From: Gnetum montanum
Taxonomy: Eukaryota; Streptophyta; Gnetopsida; Gnetales; Gnetaceae
NCBI GenBank assembly: GCA_015680685.1
Contig: MNCI01035647.1
Span: 21,963 to 45,137 of the forward strand
Direction of reading: 5' to 3'
DNA length: 23,175 nucleotides
The translations under genes were made by a program, and so were the position numbers. The stretch's first letter is position 1. Every line of letters starts with the position of its first letter. Below the pieces are notes generated by a model, which was not told the DNA's origin, ran no database searches, and worked only from the letters and a program-made list of their open reading frames with translations. Below, in pieces: positions 9,670 to 17,800 of the stretch.

Positions 9670-9681
9670 TACCCCCACGAC
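9670..9681 (-). other. Polypurine tract of element B
   Basis: Minus-strand GTCGTGGGGGTA immediately before the LTR start. It is identical to the tract of element C (20890-20901). The preceding ~20 bases are also alike in both (a GAGGAYGAGTTTT block). The polypurine tract primes plus-strand DNA synthesis. Confidence 0.8.
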
Positions 9682-9906
9682 TAATTGAAAACTCATCCTT
9701 GAGTTAAAACAAAATAAAGATGGAGTTCCTTATAAAATTAGGAGGTAGATTTACATGACACTGACTACTATATACATGACTCTTTAATGCAGCAATGGTG
9801 TTTACAAAAATAACACATAACATAAAAAGTTTAACAAAAAAGAAAATGCAAAATCTGGTGAAGCTCAATGTAGTTTAGGTAGTTCTTGATGGTAGTGGCT
9901 CTTCTG

Positions 9907-11466
9907 TCAATTACTTCCCCTTGTCATCAGGCTTTTGAAATCTCTACTGGTTCTTGGATCATGAACTATCCATGTTGATGAACCAATGTTTGATGAAAAT
10001 GGCACATCCCATGGGCATGGTAGTTATGGAAACATTTGATTTGCTTTGACATTCCAAGCTATGAACTGCCTTCTCTCCTCTTCGAATGCTCTAAACTTCT
10101 CTCGCAATTCATGGTAGTCTGATAATCTTTTAGCTAAGTTTATTGCTACAACTTTTTGCTCTTGGTAGCTAGCCTTTACTGCTTCTAGTTTAGAATTTTC
10201 CACTTGGAGTTTCTTTAAAGCATATTTCTTATCTACAAACTTTTTCTTGTATAGTGCATATGTGGCTACTCTTTACTATTCTAGCTCATTTCTGGGCCTA
10301 CTTGCTATTAACATGGCCAGGTTAGCATAACGAAGGTTAGCTAACCCCATGCACTCTTTGAGGTTCTCTATTTACAAGTCTTTGTTTTTTAGTTTCTCTT
10401 GGTGGACAAGGGCATAACTATTAAGGATGGATTGCGAGTGAGGATTTTGTGCTGAAATGGAGCTGATTCTAGCCTTTTCCATCTAGGTTTTTTTTCTTAT
10501 TGATTTGCTTTACATGTTGACCTGATCATGGAAGTGTTCCTTAAGCCTCTTGTGTTTCTTTGCCTCGTTTTTCCAGGCATTGGTTTCAATGGTTGATTTT
10601 TGTTAAATTGAGCATACCTCCTCCATAGAGAGGATTCTATTTTCTCTTACGAGGTAGTTCATATCTTGGTTCACCCTCACCACCTATTTCCTTAACTAGT
10701 GGATGCTCTCCTCTAAGATGTTTTTCTACTTCTCTACAATGGTAAACCTCATGTTGTTAGCAACAAGTTGTTTATTTTCCTCCTGTACTGCAGTAAGTGC
10801 CTTAACAGGTGCATATGTTTGTGCTTCAACCACAAAGGCATTCCATACTACTTTCTCCTTTTTAGTTGCTAGCTATTTATTTTACTTGATCAAATGGTTT
10901 ATTTGCTCTATTCTAAACTATTCTATATGGTTAGGTGTAATAAAATTTATGGGATCTCTACGTGTAGCTCTTAGGGCTATGAGCTCTTCTTGTAGTTTCA
11001 AAATTTCTACCTCTACATGCTCTGCCCTAGTCTCTACCATAACTAGTTTTTCTTTGGTAGTGATAACCTCAAACTCTACTACAGTGACAGCATTGGGAAT
11101 GTTAAAAAGTATTGTCATGATTTGTCTAGTCTACAGTAGTCTATCGAGCACATCATCATGATTAGTAGGAGTCATCAAGGTTCTGGCTAACATCTTAGCA
11201 TCTCTAGTTCTAGTTAGATTCACTAGTGGTACAACATGTACATTGAAAGATTCTTTGATCTGATTAGTGATCTTCTCTATTGCTTATGGTGCATCTCGGT
11301 GTTACATTATCACTATTGTGGCTCCTTCTCTGGTCCCTAGCACCACTTGGAATGATGCAGCATTCCTAGAGATCTATTGTGACCATGTCCTTACCTTTCT
11401 TTCTTCAAACGATCTTTGAATTTTCATAAAATAGAGTTGTGCAAGGTTGACATTGTGTTTACCCAT
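9907..11466 (-). pseudogene. Element B aORF, C-terminal part (split by element C)
   Basis: Minus-strand continuation of the aORF that starts at 22529. Element C inserted between the two parts. It resumes at the target duplication (11466-11462) with a block like C's SLPQLLFLEIEKRF (about 11450-11380), then a charged coiled-coil region (about 11118-10150, e.g. EVITTKEKLVMVETRAEHVE). Near the end it has CPWDVPFSSNIGSS then IVHDPRT (about 9990-9940), matching C's CPWEVLVPAHIGEA then IVNDPRS. The stop is TGA 9909-9907. It is shorter at the C-terminus than C's copy, lacking about 80 residues of the Pro-rich tail. Many stops and frameshifts make it a pseudogene. The plus-strand ORF at 10703-11161 is only its shadow. 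Confidence 0.75.
11462..11466. repeat. Target-site duplication of element C (left copy)
   Basis: CCCAT directly before the 5' LTR; the identical CCCAT is at 21833-21837, directly after the 3' LTR. A 5-bp duplication is the normal product of Ty3-type integration. Confidence 0.92.
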
Positions 11467-12410
11467 TGATGAAGTGTCATTGAGTCTTGTGTCGACGGGG
11501 CCGCATATACGCGGCCATGTTGATGCGGGCCCGTCGACGTAGCTGTCGCATTGATGCAGGCCCATCGACGTAGCCTACCACGTTGATGCAGGTCTGTTGA
11601 CGTGGCCCCGTTTACGTAGTCGCCCATCTCGGCCTATAAATAAGAGGGCCTTCCGCCTCATCTAGGCATCTTTCAGTTAGTTGTAGCGAACCTCTTGCAG
11701 TTTGTTCCCGCAGGAGATATAATATTTTCCAAGTGCCCGCCATAGGTGTAAGAAAAGTGATAGGCTCTTTATTTGAGCGTTGATGTATCTGAGCCCATTG
11801 GCGTGACGACAATAAAGACAAACTATTCAAGCATTCCTTACAGCATTTGGACTTAGCTATTTTATGCATTCAGTAGTTTAATATATCTATGCTTTGCTAG
11901 TTACATGTTAATTACTTAAGTTTTTGTTATTATTATTTTAATCACTATTGTTCATTCGTAGTCCGTAAAGACCATAAGTACGACCATCTCGAACGTAAAT
12001 CAAAAACTTGGTAAACCCAGTGACGCTTAACGTCTGGTAGCCCAGAATTGTTAGGAGATGCTCAGAACGTACTTGGAAGATGGGACCGGATACTTATGCT
12101 AGGAATAGTTAGAATACAAGTTAGGATAATTAGAGATTAGATAATACTTTATTCCTTAGCTTTCATACCTTAAATTAGCCGCCAAAAGATATGCGAAAAG
12201 CTATAAAAATCATTAGCCTTAGTCTCAGTTAACCATTGTAAACGGAACATCACAAGTGAGATTAGGAAGACAATGATCATTCTAATCCAAAGTTCCATTG
12301 GTTAGAGTCTTGTGTATGTTAAGTACTTACAGTCTATGGAATTTGACTGGGTCGCATGTGAACGCTCGTGATTCGTATGGTTGGACGTAGGGGTACCTAG
12401 CCGCTCATCA
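11467..12410 (+). repeat. Element C 5' LTR
   Basis: Begins TGATGAAGTG and ends CTCATCA. U3 carries a GC-rich short-repeat array (about 11489-11634), then TATAAATA (11635-11642). R and U5 contain a duplicated motif (TTGGTAAACCCAG and CTGGTAGCCCAG, about 12010-12050). It is 13 bp longer than the 3' LTR, almost entirely because the array has one extra ~13-bp unit. Confidence 0.93.
11489..11642 (+). promoter_or_regulatory. Element C 5' LTR U3 repeat array and TATA box
   Basis: Alternating units of about 13 and 18 bp built on a TYGAYGYRG core, many ending in GGCCC, e.g. TTGATGCGGGCCC, GTCGACGTAGC, TTGATGCAGGCCC, ATCGACGTAGCC, GTTGACGTGGCCCC. TATAAATA follows at 11635-11642. The position just upstream of the TATA box and the variable copy number suggest a transcription-factor-binding array. 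This is an inference. Confidence 0.65.
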
Positions 12411-12411
12411 T

Positions 12412-12429
12412 TGGTGCCGTTGCCGGGGA
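12412..12429 (+). other. Primer-binding site of element C (tRNA-Asp)
   Basis: TGGTGCCGTTGCCGGGGA, one base after the LTR, equals the complement of the plant tRNA-Asp 3' end at 17 of 18 positions (one C-to-T change at a CpG). Confidence 0.93.
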
Positions 12430-12557
12430 CTGTTAAGTCTTACATGCGTCATCTAACCTTAGTAAAATTATCATTCAAGTCATTGGAACGGACCCATGAT
12501 AGAAATATTTATGCATGCTAGGCAGATTAAAAGTTAGTATTAAGGTACATCGATTAC

Positions 12558-15040
12558 ATGGACCATCTAACGTCTAGCATGTCTTCTTACATGAGGGAGA
12601 TATCCACCCCACCGATGCCACAAGAATGTCGGGTGGTGTACAAGCATCCCGATGAGTACATCCCTAATTTCACATTCATCCTACATCAGGATGAGCACCT
12701 ACGATGGCGGGACATGGAGGGCAATATTGTACACCCTCCCAACCGATCGGCTCCTGCAATCTATTTCACAATCTTGGCAGATTGGGCATCTAGCACCTTG
12801 GAGCAGAGTATGTCATGGAGGACCATGACTACCGGGACTATCGTCCCAATGAGGCTCAACGAGTAAGAGATCAACAACAGGCGGACAAATATGAACAGCT
12901 GAAGAGGAAACAATTCAGTAATCCCTTATTTTTGCAAGGGCTACCAGATGATGGGGATCCCATCTTTTATGACACCCATTCAACCGAACTTCCCATGGGG
13001 CACCAGGTCCTCCAATCCATGATTCATTCCAAGCACCTAGGTGGCTAAGATTCCTAAGGAGATGAAGGGTGACATAGGAAGGATAAACGGGATGATCAGG
13101 ACCATCATCAGGGTATAGGAAGAGATCGTTCTCCTTCTTCTCCATCCTCTCGCTCTCCTTCTCCTTCATCTAGCTCAGGCTCTGATCATAATCGAGGTAG
13201 GAGGAAGCACAAGGATGGGAGTAAAAAGGTTCAGAAGAACCAGAAGGAGAAACAAGCAGAAACACGTGAACCATCGCGTGATGCTTGCCAGCATGAAAGG
13301 AGGGGTATCCAGAATCGTCACAGATATCATAGTCCCCAACAAGACTATGATTCAGATCAACCATTGTTAGCTACTCGGAGCATGCTCCAGATTATAGAGG
13401 CAGTTCACATTCTGAGTAGGCACATAAAGGATAGTAAGATCAAGCGAGTTGTTATGAATAACATCCCCAGATTCGAAGGGGGATACAACTATGATCCGTA
13501 GACCCACCTGCAGGCGTTCCATGATGCCTGCACCCTGCAAAACATTGATAATGATTGGCAACGGTTGAAATTGTTCCCTCACACACTCATCAAAGAAGCT
13601 GAAAGTTGGTACCGGTCCTTGGAGCCAGAATCAATCAGAAGATGGAGTACGATGCTTGAAATCTTTAATGACAAATATTAAACGTACTCTAGAGTGGTGA
13701 ATCTGAGATGACAGATCCAAGGTTGGAAACAAGGAAATCATGAACCCTTGGATGCTGGCATGAGCAGGTATTACTCACTATTGCATTGATGCCCTGGTCA
13801 TGGTTACTCTTAGTAGGCACAACTTTGCCACATTATTGATGGGCTCCATTTTGAAACATGAAAGACCCTGGACATGTACGCCAAGGGACGGTTGTCAGAG
13901 CTAAGGGTCCATCAGTTGTAATGCCTCATTGACCAGGTGGCCAAGGAGGAAGGAGAACTCAAAAAAAAAGGAGAGTGCAGAAGAATTCAACCAGGATCTT
14001 TCCCTCATAAAAAGGAAAGTCCATTTTTGTGATGAGGAGGAAGAATCATCGCTGGAAGCAGCGGTAAACCGAAATACTTTGCTGGTACAAAAGTTCACAT
14101 CTGAAATTTTGGCAAATGTAGATAAGATGTGGGACTCTTTGGACGAAAAGGTCCAAAGCGTGTTGAAAATCGCAAAGGAGTCCATAGCACAAGGTAATGA
14201 CCGTGATCAACGTAGGAAGAAGGAAGCAGAATGTGCCCTATATAAGGGAAAGGGCAAAGTTGCTGTAGTAGAGCAGGTTGCAGACTCTAACACCAAGGAG
14301 GAAGATGAATGTGGCATATGCCAATATGAACATCCTAAGGGATGTTGTCCTGTGGTGTCACATCTTCAAGAGTCTGGGGTGTACGCATCGAACCCTCGCT
14401 TGGCACAAAGGCAAACACCTCGAAGGTTGTCTTATCCACAAGAAAATTCTAGGTGATTCCACCAGCAGCAGCAAGGATACTATCCAAGTGGAGCGCCACC
14501 GCAACCGTATGAATACTTCCAACAGTGGCAGCATCCACAAACATGGGGGATGCCACCTCCAAGGTAGCAGTACCCTTACAAACAGCCAGATCCTTATGGG
14601 TACTATGTTTAGTAACCAATCTCTCCAAGGGACTCTTCTAGCCATGCGGCCTTTCAAAGTCATTACCACCCCCTGGAGTATTTTCAACCTCAATCTCCAT
14701 CACCCCGGGGGAAAAACCCACATCTCTTTTATCCTCCATCATCTTCTCCTACCACTCTTCCACCACATCCCACTCAGCTGCCACCTACACCTCCGATGTA
14801 GGGAGAGATACCATCATAGCCACAGCAACGAAACACTACGAGCATTATCAACATCCAATCGGCTCCCCAGCCGAGTGGACTGGAAGCTAAGCCACGAAAA
14901 CGTCTCTTCTTCTGACCCAATCATGCACACACACCCTCGCTCCCACCAGTGGCTGGTGCCTCTGAACCTTCAAATGCCTCCACTATTCCACCGCCTGAGC
15001 AGCCTCCAAGCCAATAACAACAACACTCAAACGTCCAAAC
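12558..15040 (+). pseudogene. gag: Element C gag polyprotein with Pro/Gln-rich linker
   Basis: Capsid polyprotein remnant starting at ATG 12558, 128 bases after the primer-binding site. Order: N-terminal block (12558-12860, FTFILHQDEHLRWRDM); a second block in another frame (12815-13048); a Ser/Arg-rich stretch (13120-13250); the capsid core (about 13454-13730, NNIPRFEGGYN, ESWYRSLEPES, STMLEIFNDKY); a nucleocapsid region (13929-14456) with a cysteine cluster at 14310-14348; then a Pro/Gln/Tyr-rich linker to the protease. The frame slips by two near 12800 and returns at an A9 run (13961-13969). In-frame stops at 13499, 13679 and elsewhere sit where A1 or A2 keep Gln or Arg codons. Gag and protease share one frame overall, so they were made as one polyprotein. 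Confidence 0.85.
14310..14348 (+). other. Unusual zinc-knuckle-like motif in Gag
   Basis: CGICQYEHPKGCC reads as C-x2-C-x3-H-x3-C, one residue short in each of the last two spacings compared with the usual retroviral C-x2-C-x4-H-x4-C. It lies at the correct place, after a basic stretch at the end of Gag, so it is probably the nucleic-acid-binding knuckle or a decayed form of it. Confidence 0.45.
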
Positions 15041-15821
15041 GGTCATGCTTACTCATGCAGTGACCAATTGGGTAAAAGCAGGTCACCTTCCCTGGAAATT
15101 GATTGATCCGAGAAGTCCCCTCATCCATCTTCAGGTGGCAGGACATGAGCCCTGTCAAGCTCTTCTAGACTCGGGGTCAGTTGTCAATTTGATCTCTCAT
15201 GACATGTACAAGCATTGGAACTTGCTCCCAGTAAAGAAGAGCAACATCAGGCTCGAATTGGTAGACTAGTCCATCATTGTTCCCTTGGGAGTGGCGGAGG
15301 ACATTGTGACCACCATTAGCAGGTGGTCCTATCTTGCTGATTTCCCTGTCATCTGTGTAGAGAATTGCAGGGGGGACTTTCCAATCATCATGGGAAGGGC
15401 TTGGCTAAGCACGGTGGATGCAAAACTAGGACTCTGAGATCTTTCCCTTGAAATATCAAAAGAAAATCCTTTTGGAAAGATCGAGAAGAAGAACATCCGA
15501 TGCATCGCGTACAGTGACTCAGGGTGCAACTGTGTGCAACAATTATGGTTCGCTAAGTGGACATCCCTTCAAGCATGTAGCCGATGTACTGAGGAATTAC
15601 CTGTTCAATAGTGCTTGTACGCAACAGCCACTAACCAAGAAGGCACCCAGTGGTTGACAGCTGATTATGCTAGTAGCACATTATGCATGGAACTGTTTGA
15701 GGGGCTTGTTTGAGCCTACTTTGAACGCATGGATAAAATGGAAGAGGTTCATCGACCACGCTCCATTTTTCGTGTCTCCTCCTTTTCACCCAGTTGTGGG
15801 GGAGACCGTCATCCCTGCTAA
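15041..15821 (+). pseudogene. Element C aspartic protease and C-terminal extension
   Basis: Retropepsin-like domain in frame with gag. The active site LLDSGSVVNLIS is intact (Asp codon 15168-15170). Next come SIIVPLGVAEDIVTTI and then FPIIMGRAWLSTVDAKL, the conserved end of the family. A TAG after LELVD (15270) and a TGA near 15437 interrupt it, each one C-to-T step from sense. Beyond the protease the same frame reads on (KENPFGKIEKKN, ATATNQEGTQWL, MELFEGL) to TAA 15819-15821, about 125 codons that match no reverse-transcriptase motif I know. In an autonomous element, RT would begin here. The extension may be a divergent linker left after loss of RT-integrase, or a feature proper to this family. 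Confidence 0.75.
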
Positions 15822-16358
15822 TCCATTCCACTACACCCCCTCGCTGTTTTGTCATTTTTTTTTGTTTTACACTTTTTTGTTTTTCACCATCGTTTATATT
15901 TTTCATTTCTTTATAACTATTTTATTTTTTCGTGTAATTGCTAATCTGTCATCTTGTTGTCTTCAGATGTTTGTGTGGATGATTTTCGTTGCGATGGGTA
16001 ATGTACACTCGTCTACCTAGTTGTCTAGTTTCTGCCCTTGCATGATTCTTTTAGGATTTTACGTCTACTTTCCACTCATAAAATCGGCAGTGAGTTCATG
16101 TCATCCACCCATTCACCCACTCCATGGTTTCCCTTCTGTTGAGCACCTGCAACCCCTTACCTTAATAACATTTTAATTAATGTGTGAATTATGTAGTTCC
16201 CAAACTCAGGGATGGCCCCATGGTTTGAATTGGGTGTGACTTCAAGGGGAACACTTTATTCATTGTCCTGTTCTATTCCTTGGGTTGCCAGTGTGCCCTT
16301 ACGGATTTCCTCCCACTCCAAGTGTCTCTCCATGGAAGCTTTTGGGCAGTCTGACCTT
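15822..16358 (+). other. Element C non-coding spacer, T-rich
   Basis: No gene is supported. A strongly T-rich tract (about 15850-15960) ends in TTGTTGTCTTCAG at 15954-15966, directly followed by ATG: the form of a plant 3' splice site. The ORFs here (e.g. 15667-16020 plus, 16530-16273 minus) are low complexity and unsupported. Confidence 0.4.
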
Positions 16359-16568
16359 GCATGGTGTGGTCCTCACTGAAAAAATTCAAAAATTCAAAAA
16401 AAAAAAAACAACAACAACAACACAAAATAAACAAATAAAATGAGGATTCAAAGCACACCCCTTGGTCGGATGCATGCAAACATGCATGGGTCTTCGCATG
16501 GTGTGGTTTCCCTGCACAAAAAAAAAGCAAAACGAATCGCGGGGGAATTCAAAGCACACCCCTTAGAC
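16359..16568 (+). repeat. Imperfect two-copy tandem repeat in element C spacer
   Basis: GCATGGTGTGGT occurs at about 16359 and 16496. Each copy is followed by an A-rich stretch, which includes CAA and CAAAT/AAATA runs in copy 1, and then by ATTCAAAGCACACCCCTT (about 16447 and 16543). The copies differ mainly in the length of the A-rich middle. The region between coding sequence and 3' LTR of Tat-type elements is known to carry variable tandem repeats, and this fits that pattern. Confidence 0.6.
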
Positions 16569-17215
16569 TACCTCTCACGGGCCACACACTAGTTATGGGA
16601 CTTCCTTGGTCCCCTCTAACTTTGACCCGTTTCACTTCCTTCTTCTCATGTTTGTTGGAGTGGTGGTTCTCTGTGAGGTCATTCTTGCCTCCTTGGGGGA
16701 TGTTTGGGACTTCGTCTATTACTGCGATGTCACTGAATGCGACTGGTTTTGGGTCTGAACTTTGGAATGGTTCTACCGAGTCACTTAACCACATCTGCAC
16801 ATGGGATTTCCTGTGACTGAAGAACGAAATACCATTCTCTCGTCTTTCTCTTCCTTCCATTCTCTCTGCCACTCCCCTCACTGCCTGTTTTATGTCATGA
16901 AACTGTGCCATGGTATCCATGGGCTTTCCATGCCTTGGTGGGATCTCTTGGGTCGCATTCTTACCTGGTGAGCACCGTTTCTTGGCCCTGGGGCCCACGG
17001 GCCTCGGTGTTGAGGGCTTTGTAGGGGCTACTAAGGCTATGACCTGCTATGGGGAGGACCCACCTACATTTCCTTGGTCCCGCTTGTTAAGTCTTCCATC
17101 CTTTGGATTTCGGGGTTGACTAGTTTTTGGGTCCCATTGTCGATTTATTCCCCCTGGCGTTATTTTTGAGTCTCGTTCTTTTATTTTTGTCTTTTTTTTC
17201 GTGTTTAATTCCCTT
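16549..17215 (-). CDS. Antisense ORF in element C, unknown function
   Basis: A minus-strand frame opposite to the element runs from about 17215 to the TGA at 16551-16549, about 222 codons. It has a single TAG (17049-17047) that is one C-to-T step from CAG. No ATG was seen at its start; the uninterrupted part begins after the TAG. The protein is rich in Lys, Arg and Pro: an N-terminal Lys-rich run, APTKPSTPRPVGPRAKKRC (a possible nuclear signal, about 17025-16970), then MDTMAQFHDIKQAVRGVAER, and a basic C-terminal part (HEKKEVKRVKVRGDQG). Some Tat-lineage elements such as Grande are known to carry antisense extra ORFs in this position. No family was recognised and chance openness cannot be excluded. 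Confidence 0.4.
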
Positions 17216-17330
17216 CCTCATGTCCTTAGCCATGTCCAGGCCTTTCACGTGCTTCAACTACCTGAATTTGGAGTTTCAAATTCATTGTTTTGGGCTTTTT
17301 ATGGGTTGGTTAACATTGGTCAACGGGTGA
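17216..17330 (+). other. Element C spacer before the internal promoter
   Basis: T-rich spacer. No coding sequence or repeat of note was recognised on either strand. Confidence 0.3.
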
Positions 17331-17412
17331 ACGGCCACGTCGATGCAGTGACTGCGTATACGCAATCGTGTATACGCAGCTCTGTTGATGTAGTGCCTAA
17401 CCCGTATATATA
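17331..17412 (+). promoter_or_regulatory. Internal LTR-like promoter upstream of the aORF (element C)
   Basis: TATATATA at 17405-17412 is preceded by an array of short units: GTCGATGCAG (17339-17348), GTATACGCA twice (17356 and 17370) and GTTGATGTAG (17384-17393). The 28 bases 17370-17397 align without gaps to 11505-11532 of the 5' LTR U3, with 20 identical positions. The order (array, then TATA within 10-20 bases) is the same as in the LTR. Transcription from here would give an RNA starting about 360 bases before the aORF. This is an inference from sequence only. Confidence 0.55.
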
Positions 17413-17800
17413 CCCCACCGCACTTCTTCATTTTCCATCATTTGGGAGTCCAAACTGAGGGGAGTTTTTGCTGTTTTTTTTGCCTAACCCTTCCCAACAC
17501 ACCTACATTCCATCACGAGTCCTCATGAACCGATCCTTGCCCTTTTAAGCAATCGGAGGTATGCTCTCAGTTGTGGGTGGGGGGGGGGGGGGGGGCCTTT
17601 GTGAAACTAACTATAACTAATTAATTAATTAATTAGTTTGTTAATTATAAAAACCTTGGTCCTAACCCCTAACTTAATGCTCCGGGAAACTTAACGGTGT
17701 GCTTGTGCCATTAACATAACTTGGTCAAACTGAGAAAGTATATATGGACCATCTTAAACTACTTATGAATAGTCTAATGGATAGTTATGTTTGATTGTAG
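17413..17800 (+). other. aORF leader with G17 run and possible intron (element C)
   Basis: No gene is supported. A splice-donor-like GGAG/GTATGC lies at about 17555-17564, a run of 17 G at 17579-17595, a TTAA repeat at about 17612-17635, and an acceptor-like TTTGATTGTAG ending at 17800, just before the aORF ATG. If used, this would be an intron of about 240 bases with the G-run inside it. The acceptor context GATTGTAGATGG is identical in element B (22536-22525), which supports function; the donor is a guess. Confidence 0.4.

Noticed and set aside
10703-11161. 152-codon plus-strand ORF, Ser/Thr and hydrophobic rich.
   Set aside because: It is the complement of element B's coiled-coil aORF, which aligns to C on the minus strand.
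14278-15063. 261-codon plus-strand ORF with many His and Ser.
   Set aside because: It overlaps gag and the linker in another frame. The gag frame matches A2 and is continuous with the protease; this is an alternative-frame artefact of the Pro/Gln-rich repeats.
15667-16020. 117-codon plus-strand ORF, Phe/Ile rich.
   Set aside because: It reflects the T-rich tract and overlaps the gag-protease extension frame.
16273-16530. 85-codon minus-strand ORF with Cys and Phe runs.
   Set aside because: The runs come from the A-rich tandem repeat; low complexity.
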